Source: an uncultured bacterium
GTDB lineage: Bacteria; Pseudomonadota; Alphaproteobacteria; Sphingomonadales; Sphingomonadaceae
Direction of reading: 5' to 3'
Assembly (NCBI GenBank): GCA_903884945.1
Contig: CAISGR010000277.1
Span: 1 to 64,000, forward strand
Length of the DNA: 64,000 nt
Shown here: one piece after another, positions 7,596-16,386 of the stretch
How the letters are laid out: every line of letters starts with the position of its first letter
Position numbering within the stretch: the stretch's first letter is position 1
Translations under genes and position numbers: made by a program
The notes under the pieces: model-generated
Database searches by the model: none
The model's input: the letters and a program-made list of their open reading frames with translations, nothing else
What the model was told of the DNA's origin: nothing

Positions 7596-8506
7596 GCCGA
7601 CCGCCGAAGAACATGGCGATTTCGGTGCGCGACCGGCTAACGGCGCGGGCCCGCGCGCGTCGGGAAAACGCACAGCTGCTGATGACCCGCTACGTCATTG
7701 AACGCGTGCTGTTTCGTCTCAGCCTTTCGCCACATCGCGAGCGATTCGTGCTCAAGGGCGCGATGCTGTTCAGCCTGTGGGCGACCGCACCCTATCGCGC
7801 CACCGGCGATCTGGATCTGCTTGGCGTGGGCGAGAACGCACCCGAGCAGCTCGCGGCGGTTTTTCAAGAGATACTCGCGGTCGCTGTCGATGACGATGGC
7901 ATCGTGTTTCGGCCAGAAACCCTGCGCGCGGCCGCGGCCCGTGCCGAGGATGAATATGCCGGCGTCCGTATCGACTTCGTCGCTGAACTCGCGGGCGCGC
8001 GCCTGCCGATGCACGTCGATATCGGCTATGGCGACGCGATCACGCCGGGTGCGATTGAGATCGAATATCCGTCGCTGCTCGGCCAGCCTACCGCGCATCT
8101 TCGGGCCTATCCGCCTGAAACGGTCGTAGCCGAGAAATTCCAGGCCATGGTCGCGCTCGGTATGCTGAACACGCGCCTGAAGGATTTCTACGACATCTGG
8201 GCGATCGCCGGATCGTTCGCGTTTGATGGCGCCGTGCTGTCGTGCGCGATCCAGGCGACCTTCGATCGCCGCCAAACTCCGTTGCCCGTCGAGATCCCTC
8301 TAGCGCTCACGCCGGCCTTCGCTGACGAGAAGCAGGCGCAATGGATCGCGTTCCTGCGGCGGACCGAAATCGCGTTGGCGCCAGAACCCTTCGCGGCGAT
8401 CCAGGCCCAAGTCGCGACGCTGGTGATGCCGCCGGTACTGGCGCTCGGCCAAGGCGCCGCCTTTACCGGTGACTGGCCCTGCGGTGGTCCTTGGAAGGAG
8501 AGGTAA
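7592..8506 (+). CDS. abiEii: AbiEii-type nucleotidyltransferase toxin, 304 aa
   Basis: The DUF1814 nucleotidyltransferase fold is evident: FVLKGAMLFSLW (KGA at 55-57) followed by TGDLDLLG with the metal-binding pair D73/D75. Later conserved blocks are HVDIGYGD and VAEKFQAMVALG...RLKDFYDIW. AbiEii/MenT-type toxins block growth by modifying tRNA or a related target; the target here is unknown. Length is normal and the frame intact. It starts inside the stop of abiEi. It is colinear with the second AbiEii at 30533 but clearly divergent. Confidence 0.92.
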   Translation: MSRPPKNMAISVRDRLTARARARRENAQLLMTRYVIERVLFRLSLSPHRERFVLKGAMLFSLWATAPYRATGDLDLLGVGENAPEQLAAVFQEILAVAVDDDGIVFRPETLRAAAARAEDEYAGVRIDFVAELAGARLPMHVDIGYGDAITPGAIEIEYPSLLGQPTAHLRAYPPETVVAEKFQAMVALGMLNTRLKDFYDIWAIAGSFAFDGAVLSCAIQATFDRRQTPLPVEIPLALTPAFADEKQAQWIAFLRRTEIALAPEPFAAIQAQVATLVMPPVLALGQGAAFTGDWPCGGPWKER

Positions 8507-8544
8507 CGATATGCACGTCGATAGCTCGAAATGTTCCCAATTTG

Positions 8545-8561
8545 TACTATTCGCGATAGTA
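8545..8561. promoter_or_regulatory. operator-like palindrome upstream of the DUF5131/TcmP pair
   Basis: TACTAT (8545-8550) and ATAGTA (8556-8561) surround TCGCG, giving a 17-bp near-palindrome about 60 bases before the DUF5131 start. Its position suggests a regulator site for this pair, but no regulator gene is adjacent. Confidence 0.35.
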
Positions 8562-8619
8562 AGGCGGAAGCGGACGATTCAAATACGGGCCGGAGCCCGG
8601 ATGCGACAGAGGGAACGGC

Positions 8620-9402
8620 ATGGCTGAAACGCAGATTGAATGGACAGATTCCACCTGGAATCCGGTGGCTGGCTGCTCGATCGTCAGCGCCGGTTGTACG
8701 AACTGCTACGCGATGGAGATGGCGAAGCGGCTCGAAGCGATGCGCATGGAGAAATATGCCGGACTGACCCGGCAAAGTGGCAAACGCACTATCTGGAGCG
8801 GCGTCGTCCGAGAAGATCCGACTTCGCTCGGCATCCCCCGTCGTTGGAAGAAATCGCGGAAGATATTCGTCAATTCGATGAGCGACCTGTTCCATGAACA
8901 GGTGAGCGATGCCTTCATCCTCGAAGTGTGGCGTGTCATGCGCGAGACGCCGCACCATAATTATCAGATTCTCACCAAACGCCCTGAACGCATGGCGTCT
9001 ATCGTCTCGACACAAATCAAGGATGTCCTGCCAAATGTGTGGCTGGGGACCAGTATCGAAGATGCAGACGTCGTGGATAGGATCGATCATCTTCGAACGG
9101 TGCCGGCAGCCATTCGCTTCCTGTCGTTCGAACCACTGATCGGTCCAGTTGGAGATGTCGATCTGTCCGACATCCATTGGGCTATCGTGGGTGGCGAGAG
9201 CGGCCGAGCGGCTCGGCCGATCCGCGAAGCATGGATCGATCAGATCCATGACCAGTGCGCGGAATACGAAACCGCTTTTTTCTTCAAGCAGTGGGGAACG
9301 TGGGGCAAAGACAATAAGCGCCGGTCGAAAAAGGCCAACGGTCGAGAATATCGTGGGCAGACCTGGGATGAAATGCCGTCCGCCTTTGCGGGCGCCGTGT
9401 AA
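8620..9402 (+). CDS. DUF5131 (phage Gp37/Gp68-like) protein, 260 aa
   Basis: The start MAETQIEWTDSTWNPVAGC and the Cys cluster GCSIVSAGCTNCYA are the signature of PF07505, a family with a three-cysteine motif reminiscent of radical-SAM iron-sulphur sites. Further conserved blocks are VNSMSDLFHEQV, NYQILTKRPERM, LGTSIEDA, SFEPLIGPV and VGGESG. The family is often linked to tcmP, which follows here after 33 bases. The enzymatic reaction is not established. GAGGGAACGGC before the ATG is a good ribosome site. It is likely co-transcribed with tcmP. Confidence 0.9.
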   Translation: MAETQIEWTDSTWNPVAGCSIVSAGCTNCYAMEMAKRLEAMRMEKYAGLTRQSGKRTIWSGVVREDPTSLGIPRRWKKSRKIFVNSMSDLFHEQVSDAFILEVWRVMRETPHHNYQILTKRPERMASIVSTQIKDVLPNVWLGTSIEDADVVDRIDHLRTVPAAIRFLSFEPLIGPVGDVDLSDIHWAIVGGESGRAARPIREAWIDQIHDQCAEYETAFFFKQWGTWGKDNKRRSKKANGREYRGQTWDEMPSAFAGAV

Positions 9403-9435
9403 TCACAAGGGGAACGGCGTTGGTAAGGGGGCAGG

Positions 9436-10689
9436 ATGGCGGAAAAGCCGTATGAGTGGGCTGATGGTGCGACGCTGGAGGATCATTCGCGACGCAAGCA
9501 CAAGATACTTCGGGAGTATTTCGCCGAATATCTGACTGTCCGCTGCAAACTTCCACAGCAGGAACGGTTCCGCCTGGCGATCGTCGATGGGTTCGCCGGG
9601 GGCGGTCGTTATCAGTGCGGCACCGCCGGCTCGCCTTTGATCTTCGTTGAGGAATTGAAGCGGGCGATCGAGACGGTCAATATCCAGCGCGCGGCGCAGG
9701 GCATCGGGCTTATCGAGATCGAATGCCTGCTGATCCTGAACGATCATAACCGAGATGCGATCGAGGCGCTGAAGGCGAACATCGCGCCTTTGCAATCGGA
9801 AATCGTGGAGAATGTCCCGAAGCTTCATCTGCGCATCGCGTATCTGACCGAGGCGTTCGAGGTCGTTTATCCGCAGATGAAGGCGCTGCTCGATCAGGGT
9901 CGTTACCGCAACGTCCTCTTCAACCTGGACCAGTGCGGCCACAGCCATGTGCAGCGTCAAACGCTGCTCGACATCATGCGCTCCTATCACTCGGTCGAGA
10001 TCTTCTACACCTTCGCGATCGAGGCCTTGGTGTCGTTTCTGCAGAAGTCGGACCCGGTTCAGCTCGCAGCCCAGCTCCGGCCCTTCGACATCGATGCCAC
10101 GCATCTGGGCACGCTCAATGGTGCGATGAGCAAGAGCAATTGGCTCGGCGCAGCCGAGCGACTGGTGTTCGAAACCTTCCGGACCTGCGCACCCTTCGTC
10201 AGTCCATTCTCGATCAACAATCCCGATGGATGGCGATATTGGCTGATCCACTTCGGCAATTTCTACCGAGCGCGTCAGGTCTATAACAACATCCTGCACG
10301 AGAATAGCAGTGCCCAGGCCCATTTTGGCCGGTCGGGCCTCAACATGCTGAGCTATGATCCGAGCCACGAAGATGGATCATTATATCTCTTCGATCTCTC
10401 CGGCCGCGAAGCGGCGAAGACCCAGCTTCTGACGGACATTCCCAAGCTTATCTCTGGTTCCGGCGATGTCATCGGCGTGAGCGATTTTTACGAGAGCATC
10501 TATAATACGACGCCGGCGCATACGGATGACGTGCATAGCGCGATTATCGAAAATCCGGACGTTGAGGTCATAACGCCCGCGGGGGGTGAGCGTCGCAAGG
10601 CGAACACCATCGCCATAGGGGATATGCTCAAGCTCAAGCCGCAAACGAGCTTCTACCCGATGTTCCTCAGAGCAGGGCCTCGGCAATGA
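9436..10689 (+). CDS. tcmP: three-Cys-motif partner protein TcmP
   Basis: TcmP proteins are predicted methyltransferase-like partners of the three-Cys DUF5131 family. Visible features are the N-terminal WADGATLEDHSRRKHKILREYF segment in family style (W, H and K conserved), FRLAIVDGFAGGGRY as the nucleotide/SAM-type glycine loop, LLILNDHNRDAIEAL as the second strand, and FNLDQCGHS where relatives have a DxYG-like motif. The length of 417 aa is normal. The reaction is unknown. The pair sits among restriction, AbiE and CBASS genes, so a defence or phage-associated role is a fair inference. Confidence 0.87.
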   Translation: MAEKPYEWADGATLEDHSRRKHKILREYFAEYLTVRCKLPQQERFRLAIVDGFAGGGRYQCGTAGSPLIFVEELKRAIETVNIQRAAQGIGLIEIECLLILNDHNRDAIEALKANIAPLQSEIVENVPKLHLRIAYLTEAFEVVYPQMKALLDQGRYRNVLFNLDQCGHSHVQRQTLLDIMRSYHSVEIFYTFAIEALVSFLQKSDPVQLAAQLRPFDIDATHLGTLNGAMSKSNWLGAAERLVFETFRTCAPFVSPFSINNPDGWRYWLIHFGNFYRARQVYNNILHENSSAQAHFGRSGLNMLSYDPSHEDGSLYLFDLSGREAAKTQLLTDIPKLISGSGDVIGVSDFYESIYNTTPAHTDDVHSAIIENPDVEVITPAGGERRKANTIAIGDMLKLKPQTSFYPMFLRAGPRQ

Positions 10690-10758
10690 GCATGGCGCCA
10701 TGCCGCCAAACTTTCCAAACTTCGGGGGCCACCTCAGCCAACGACCTACCGGCGAGCT

Positions 10759-12822
10759 TCAGTGTCTAAAGCCGGCTCCGAAATCATCGAAATACTCGGA
10801 GGCAGGCCGCACGCCAGTCAGCAAAAGATGTTCGCGAGCGCGCGTGCAGGCAACATAGAGCAGTCGCCGCTCGGTTTCGTAGATTTCATCGAGCTCCGCC
10901 TCGTCCGCCGCGTCGGCGACGCGCTCGTCCAGCGGCAGGATGCCCTGATCGCACGCCATCACGACTACGGCGCGGAATTCGAGCCCCTTGGCAAGGTGCA
11001 TCGGGGCCGTGGCGATAGCATCGCCTTCAGCTAAGTCCGCCAATGCCGCACGAGCACGCGCAACGAGATCTGGGGTGCGGACGAAAACGCCCACCTCATG
11101 GGCGGCCACGCCATCGGCAATCCATTCGGCGATCGTTTCACGCACTCCGGTAGCTTCGTCGGCGTCGGAGGCAAATGTTTCGATCTGGGGTGGCGGTCCG
11201 TCGAACACCGAGACAATGCCTCGCCGCTCGTCCTCCAGGCCATCAACGTCCCGCAAAACGACGGGCAACAGATGATCCGCTGCCTGCCGTATCTGCTGCG
11301 AGGTGCGGTAACAGACTTTAAGCGTGTGTGACCGGCCGCGGACCTCTACGCCCAAGCTCGACCAAGAATAGGGATGCTGAAAAATTCGCTGGCCCATATC
11401 GCCGGCAAGAAGCAGCGCGTCGGGTCCAGCCGGCGCGAGGGCGGCGAAAAAGCGCAGTTCCGCCGGCGCCAGATCCTGCGCTTCGTCGAGAATGATGTGA
11501 TCGAAAGGCTTGCGCGACCGGCCGGCCAGCGTCTCCGCCAGCTCAGTGAAGACCTGCGCCCAGGTCGTGTAGTGCTCCGCTGCCAGCACCGAACGCACCG
11601 CCTCGAAAACCGGCCATAGCCGCTCGCGTTGGTTCGGGCCCAGCCGGCTCTTTCGGCCCATCCGCTGCACCGTCGCATAAGCGTCGAACGCCGTGATGCC
11701 CCACGCATCAATGACGTTGGTCCATTCGGAAAGCAGGAAACGATCTGAAAAGCCCTTGAGCTGGGCGGTTCTGGCTGCCTCGCTCAACCGCTGGCGCAGC
11801 ACGGTGTCCGACGTGATGCGCGGCCGGACGCCGTGTTCGAGCTGATACATCTGCTCAGCGATACCGCGAAAGGAGGCCGTCGTGATGCGCGGAACGATGC
11901 CGCCCGTTTCGGGCGCGAGCACCAGCAGCTTCTTGGCCATCGCATCGGCGAGTGGCTGCGAGAAGCTGGCGAGCAGGATGCGGGCGTCGGAGTTCTCTCG
12001 CGCAAGCCGCACGGCGCGGTGGATTGCGACAATCGTCTTGCCGGTCCCCGCCGATCCCGCGACCCGCGCCGACCCAGCGAAGCTACGTTCGGTCAGATCG
12101 CGTTGCGACGGGTGGAGGAAGACACCCCATTTCTCCCACGGGAACGCCAGCGCCTGTTCGAGTTCGTCTTGGTCGGCAATCGGCCGGATGCGACGCAGCG
12201 CATCAGGATGCGCGAACGGATCGGCCGTAGCTGGCGTCGGCACGGGCGCCGCTAGCACGCCGGTCGCCGCATATTCAAGCAGTGCCTCGGATGCCTCGCC
12301 CGGTAGATGTTCGGCGAGCGCAAAGAAGCCCTCCTCAGTCGCGGCGCGGACATCGGCGAGCCAGTCCGCTGGCACACCGATGGACAGCAGAGCATCGTCG
12401 TCAAGCTCGGCAAACAGCTGTCGCAGAGACGGGGCTACCACTGCTTCAGGCGCGACGAAGTCGAATGTCTCAGGCGGCGCGACTTCCTCGACGCGCTCCC
12501 GCACCTCGACGATTTGAACCGCGCCGGTGCGCGGATGCGCTTCGATTCGCCGCCGTTCGGCCCAAGCGTACGCGTCGTCGTGATGATCAACATAAGCGAC
12601 CAACATGGAATCGCCAGTTTTGTGGACGATCAGCCGTACGTCGCGATTCACGCGCGCTGACCAGAAATTCGGATCCTTGCTCTGGTCGATGCGATGCAGC
12701 TGAAGCCCATTGCCAGTAGGATCCATCTGCAGATCAAAGACGCTGGCCTTCACGGCCTTCTGATCCTGATTGGACAGGCGGTTGAACGCGGCGGTGAAGG
12801 TGTCAGCTATGAGGAAGTTCAT
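10759..12822 (-). CDS. RelE-like domain fused to UvrD/Rep-type helicase, 687 aa
   Basis: Residues 1-90 resemble a RelE/ParE toxin fold (IADTFTAAFNRL start, then DVRLIVHKTGDSMLVAYVDHHDDAY near the end). Residues 230-687 are a superfamily 1 helicase: Walker A GSAGTGKT at 256-263, Walker B FDHIILDEAQD, a UvrD-like VCYRTSQQIR, a motif V stretch THL-like (APMHLAKGLEFRAVVV) and motif VI RRLLYVACTRAREHL. It would unwind DNA with 3'-5' polarity. It is the last gene of the leftward res-mod operon, ten bases after the GIY-YIG gene. Whether the RelE part cleaves mRNA or only binds is unknown. Confidence 0.88.
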   Translation of the reverse strand: MNFLIADTFTAAFNRLSNQDQKAVKASVFDLQMDPTGNGLQLHRIDQSKDPNFWSARVNRDVRLIVHKTGDSMLVAYVDHHDDAYAWAERRRIEAHPRTGAVQIVEVRERVEEVAPPETFDFVAPEAVVAPSLRQLFAELDDDALLSIGVPADWLADVRAATEEGFFALAEHLPGEASEALLEYAATGVLAAPVPTPATADPFAHPDALRRIRPIADQDELEQALAFPWEKWGVFLHPSQRDLTERSFAGSARVAGSAGTGKTIVAIHRAVRLARENSDARILLASFSQPLADAMAKKLLVLAPETGGIVPRITTASFRGIAEQMYQLEHGVRPRITSDTVLRQRLSEAARTAQLKGFSDRFLLSEWTNVIDAWGITAFDAYATVQRMGRKSRLGPNQRERLWPVFEAVRSVLAAEHYTTWAQVFTELAETLAGRSRKPFDHIILDEAQDLAPAELRFFAALAPAGPDALLLAGDMGQRIFQHPYSWSSLGVEVRGRSHTLKVCYRTSQQIRQAADHLLPVVLRDVDGLEDERRGIVSVFDGPPPQIETFASDADEATGVRETIAEWIADGVAAHEVGVFVRTPDLVARARAALADLAEGDAIATAPMHLAKGLEFRAVVVMACDQGILPLDERVADAADEAELDEIYETERRLLYVACTRAREHLLLTGVRPASEYFDDFGAGFRH

Positions 12823-12832
12823 AATGCCACAC

Positions 12833-13453
12833 TCAGGTCGAAAGCTTTTTGATGGGGCGCCGGCCAGTCGGCACGATGGCCCAGGTCGGGCGCTTCCCTG
12901 AGGCCTTCAATGGCTTGTTCCAGCCTTCGCCAAGCTTCAGGCCGACATCGGTCCCGGCATACTTGTTGAGCAGCGGATGCTTTCCGTCACCAATCCGTGA
13001 ACGAAAATAGGCGAGCAGGTCATGCTCAAGCTGCTTGAAGTATCCGTCGCCGTTCTCGTCTTTCGGCTCAGCGAGATAGAAATCAAAATCGGAACCAGCC
13101 AAGCTCATCATCACGTCAAATAGGCTATTTTCAAAATGCGACTTTAGGCGGCTAGAAATGGATCCTCTTCCAATATAAATGATATTCGAAGTCTTTGATC
13201 CATACTGCACGGTGAATGGATCAGACAGACAGATCACGTATACGCCTTGACGGACTTCGAAAAGCGACCGGTTTGTCAGCTCCTCGAAGTTCGAGCATAG
13301 ATTGTCGAGCACGTTCTTGATCGAGTGATACCGTAGCGTGTCTTGGACAGCTTTCGGATAATCCTCGAACATCGTGAGGTCGTAGCCGGCTTCGCGAGCT
13401 GCGAGAGCGAGGCTTTGCTTCTTGACCGATGTCCAGTGGATCTTCTTCGCCAC
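12833..13453 (-). CDS. GIY-YIG nuclease-like protein, 206 aa
   Basis: The core reads GVYVICLSDPF, then NIIYIGRGSISSRLKSHF, which fits the GIY-YIG endonuclease fold (GVY, YIG and a following Arg and His). The GTG start at 13453 comes two bases after the stop of the methyltransferase gene; longer frames run into that gene. The middle of the gene is noticeably less GC-rich than its neighbours. Placed between mod and the RelE-helicase, it could act as a nicking or repair nuclease of the restriction complex, but no such role is proven. Confidence 0.68.
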   Translation of the reverse strand: MAKKIHWTSVKKQSLALAAREAGYDLTMFEDYPKAVQDTLRYHSIKNVLDNLCSNFEELTNRSLFEVRQGVYVICLSDPFTVQYGSKTSNIIYIGRGSISSRLKSHFENSLFDVMMSLAGSDFDFYLAEPKDENGDGYFKQLEHDLLAYFRSRIGDGKHPLLNKYAGTDVGLKLGEGWNKPLKASGKRPTWAIVPTGRRPIKKLST

Positions 13454-13455
13454 AA

Positions 13456-16386
13456 CTACACCCCGAACACCTTCATCACCTCGTCGCCGAAGTGGTTGAT
13501 CACCTTTACCGCGATCCGCCCGCTCGCCGGACGCTCGAACGGGCGGGACGTGTCGGAGTAAAGCGTCGCCCAGGCATCCTCGTCGATCTCGGCCTGCAGC
13601 GCGGTCTTGAGGCTCTTGTAAGGGTCGTTTGCCCCCAGAAAATAGGCGTGGCGAACAAAGAAGCTCTCTTCGTTGTAGTCGGTGTCGATGAACCACGCGG
13701 CAATGCCCTTGGTGTCGCTCGATCGGATGTCGCCGGTGTTGGGATCGAACACGTCGACGCCGTTCACCTTGATGCGGATCATGGTGCCGCCGTCGTCCAG
13801 CACCTTTACGTCCGGCTCGCCGAACACGACGAACATATTGCCGCGGCCGGTGTTCTTCAGCTCCTCCGACATGTGCATGTCGGGGTTGATTCGCGCCTTT
13901 AGGATGGTGAGGCTGCCGAGCTTGTCGAGCTCAGACGAATGCGCGTCGAAGTTGAAGGCGCAGGCGATCAGCACGTCGAAGCGATTGTCCACCGCCTCGC
14001 GTGCAGCGGCGACCAGGTCCTGCCGGCCGACCGTGCCATACTCAGGGCCGATCAGGATCGCGGCGCGACGTTCCGGTCCGTTCTCACCCTCGATGAACGT
14101 GGCGGCGGCGCCGATGAAGTTGCCGGGCCAGGGCACAATGCTTTCAAACGTGATGCGGTCGCCCTTGGCCTGCTGCTTGACGCCCTCGGCTTTGAGGTAG
14201 TCCATGACGATCGCGGCGAAGTCATACCCGGCGAGATCGGCATCTGCGGCGGGGCGGTTGCCGTCGGCTGCCTCGGCCGTCTCGATTAGCTCTTCTTCGC
14301 TCGCGGGGAGGACGCGATGGGGTGATAGGCTCTCAACAGTGAACGGTCCGGCGACGCGGACGCGGGCGGGGTCGGTGTAGGGCTTGTCGTAGAGATACTC
14401 GACGTCGGCGCGCGCGGCGATGCTGGCGTCGACCTCGCGCTGGCGCGCGATGCGCGCTTCCCACCATTTCTCGTGCGGCTCGGCGGCGGCGGGCGGCGCG
14501 GTGGCGGGCAGTTCGCGCGGGATCTGCCATTCCTCCCACGCCGCGCCGGTCGCGGCGTTAAGCTCGGCACGCAGCGGTTCGAGCACCGACTGCCACTTGT
14601 CCCAGATGTCGTCGATCAGCGGGTTGTTGGCGATCGAACTAAGCATAATGTGCGGAACGCGATCATAGACGAAGCCTTGGCGAATATCGTCATGCACCGG
14701 CGTTTCGGGCGGTATGCTCTGGGTGAGCGCCGCTTCCTTGGCGCGCCCTTCGCGACTGTCCGCCAGCAAATACCATTGGTAGCGCGCTGCCATGACGCGT
14801 GTACGGGCGAGCGCCAATGCGACGCGGCTGGTATCCATCGTAATCCAGCGCCGACCCCATTGCTCAGCAACATAGGCCGTCGTTCCGGAACCGCAGGTAG
14901 GATCGAGAACAAGGTCTCCTGGATCAGTCGCCATCAGAACGCATCGCTCAATGACCTTGGAAGCGGTCTGAACGACGTAGACTTTGTCTTCTGTAAAGTT
15001 GCCAGTTTGCGTGTCCGTCCAGACATTCGAAACGCCGATTGCATTGAAATCGTCCAGATATCGTATGTAACGGATACTGTTCGACGCCTTCCAAATTCTG
15101 CCTGCTTTTCCTAATCGACGTAAACCTGCTTCATCGCTCTTAAACGTGCCTTTGCCCGAGGGAAAAGACTGACCTTCAAATTGAAAGAAGCGAAGGTCTC
15201 CTTCACCGGCAGGTCGTGAGCTTGTGATATTGTCAGGCGCAAAGAGTCGACCGTCGGTTACAGCTTGCGGGCTCTGACCGGTGCCAAGCCGATACCAGCT
15301 CCCGTCATCACGGCGGACTGACCGGTAGACTTGGTCAGTAGAAGTGCCGGCGCTCTTCGGTCTTAGCGGTGCGCGAAACTTCAAGCTTGTCACGTTTTTC
15401 GCAAACCAGAGCACGTAATTAGACGCAGCCGCCAGGTTGGAATTAGTTCGGCCTGTTGTCGTCTGGTACGCGATCTGACTGACGATGTTCTCTGGCCCGA
15501 ACACCTCATCCATCACCGCTCGCACGCGATGCACGTTCTCGTCGCCAATCTGCACAAAAATCGATCCGCTATCGGCTAGCAGATCGCGCATCGCTGTAAG
15601 GCGGTCGCGCAGATAGGTCAGGTAGCTGTGGATGCCGTCCTTCCACGTGTCGCGGAACGCCTTCACCTGTTCGGGCTCGCGGCTGATGTCGGTCTGCTTG
15701 CCATCCTTCACATCGCGCGACTGGGTGCTGACCTGCCAGTTTGAGTTGAACTTGATGCCATAGGGCGGGTCGAAATAGATGCACTGCACCTTGCCCTTCA
15801 GGCTCTCGCGTTCGGATAAGCTGGCCATCACCTGAAGGCTGTCGCCCAGGATCATGCGGTTCGACCAGTGGCCCTCATGCTTGTAGAAGCCTTCCTCGAT
15901 CCAGTCCTTTGGTAATCCATTGAAGTCAGCGAACATATCGGGCGCATCGGTGGCTGCTTCGCGCGCCTCCGCAGTGCGACGCTTCAAATCCGCGATGATC
16001 GCCTGCGGTTGAACCTTTTCCTGGATGTAGAGCGGGGGCACGTTGACGACCAAGTCGGACCAGTCTTGCCGGTCCTTGCCGCGCCACACGAGCTGAGCAT
16101 CTGACAGCGTCAGCGTGCCGGTCTCGGCCAACTCGGCCTGCTGGGCCTCGGTGATCGTGATCCGCGCCCCGTTCCAGATGATTTCGGGCACGCTCGGTTC
16201 CTCTTCGGTTCGTGTTTCGCCCTCGGCCAACGGACGGGCACGGGGATAATGCTTCGGGGGCAGCGGATGCGTATCTTCTTCCCGCCGGAAGAAGCTCTCC
16301 ATCTCCGCAGTCGGAATGTTGCGCCGCGTCGCCTCGGCGTGGCGCAGCGCGTCGATCTGCTTTGGGGTGCCGGGCTTGCGGGCCAT
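13456..16386 (-). CDS. mod: type III restriction-modification methyltransferase (Mod), 976 aa
   Basis: This is an N6-adenine DNA methyltransferase of the beta class: the catalytic FDPPYG (DPPY at 206-209) precedes the SAM-binding LDPTCGSGTT (495-503). Between them, residues about 300-470 are the target-recognition domain; that part is visibly less GC-rich than the flanks, as expected if recognition domains are exchanged. A long C-terminal extension after residue 550 makes it larger than classic Mod (about 650 aa) but typical of the group paired with BPTD_3080-like Res. Its ATG overlaps the stop of res (TGATG). It protects host DNA and supplies sequence specificity. Confidence 0.92.
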   Translation of the reverse strand: MARKPGTPKQIDALRHAEATRRNIPTAEMESFFRREEDTHPLPPKHYPRARPLAEGETRTEEEPSVPEIIWNGARITITEAQQAELAETGTLTLSDAQLVWRGKDRQDWSDLVVNVPPLYIQEKVQPQAIIADLKRRTAEAREAATDAPDMFADFNGLPKDWIEEGFYKHEGHWSNRMILGDSLQVMASLSERESLKGKVQCIYFDPPYGIKFNSNWQVSTQSRDVKDGKQTDISREPEQVKAFRDTWKDGIHSYLTYLRDRLTAMRDLLADSGSIFVQIGDENVHRVRAVMDEVFGPENIVSQIAYQTTTGRTNSNLAAASNYVLWFAKNVTSLKFRAPLRPKSAGTSTDQVYRSVRRDDGSWYRLGTGQSPQAVTDGRLFAPDNITSSRPAGEGDLRFFQFEGQSFPSGKGTFKSDEAGLRRLGKAGRIWKASNSIRYIRYLDDFNAIGVSNVWTDTQTGNFTEDKVYVVQTASKVIERCVLMATDPGDLVLDPTCGSGTTAYVAEQWGRRWITMDTSRVALALARTRVMAARYQWYLLADSREGRAKEAALTQSIPPETPVHDDIRQGFVYDRVPHIMLSSIANNPLIDDIWDKWQSVLEPLRAELNAATGAAWEEWQIPRELPATAPPAAAEPHEKWWEARIARQREVDASIAARADVEYLYDKPYTDPARVRVAGPFTVESLSPHRVLPASEEELIETAEAADGNRPAADADLAGYDFAAIVMDYLKAEGVKQQAKGDRITFESIVPWPGNFIGAAATFIEGENGPERRAAILIGPEYGTVGRQDLVAAAREAVDNRFDVLIACAFNFDAHSSELDKLGSLTILKARINPDMHMSEELKNTGRGNMFVVFGEPDVKVLDDGGTMIRIKVNGVDVFDPNTGDIRSSDTKGIAAWFIDTDYNEESFFVRHAYFLGANDPYKSLKTALQAEIDEDAWATLYSDTSRPFERPASGRIAVKVINHFGDEVMKVFGV

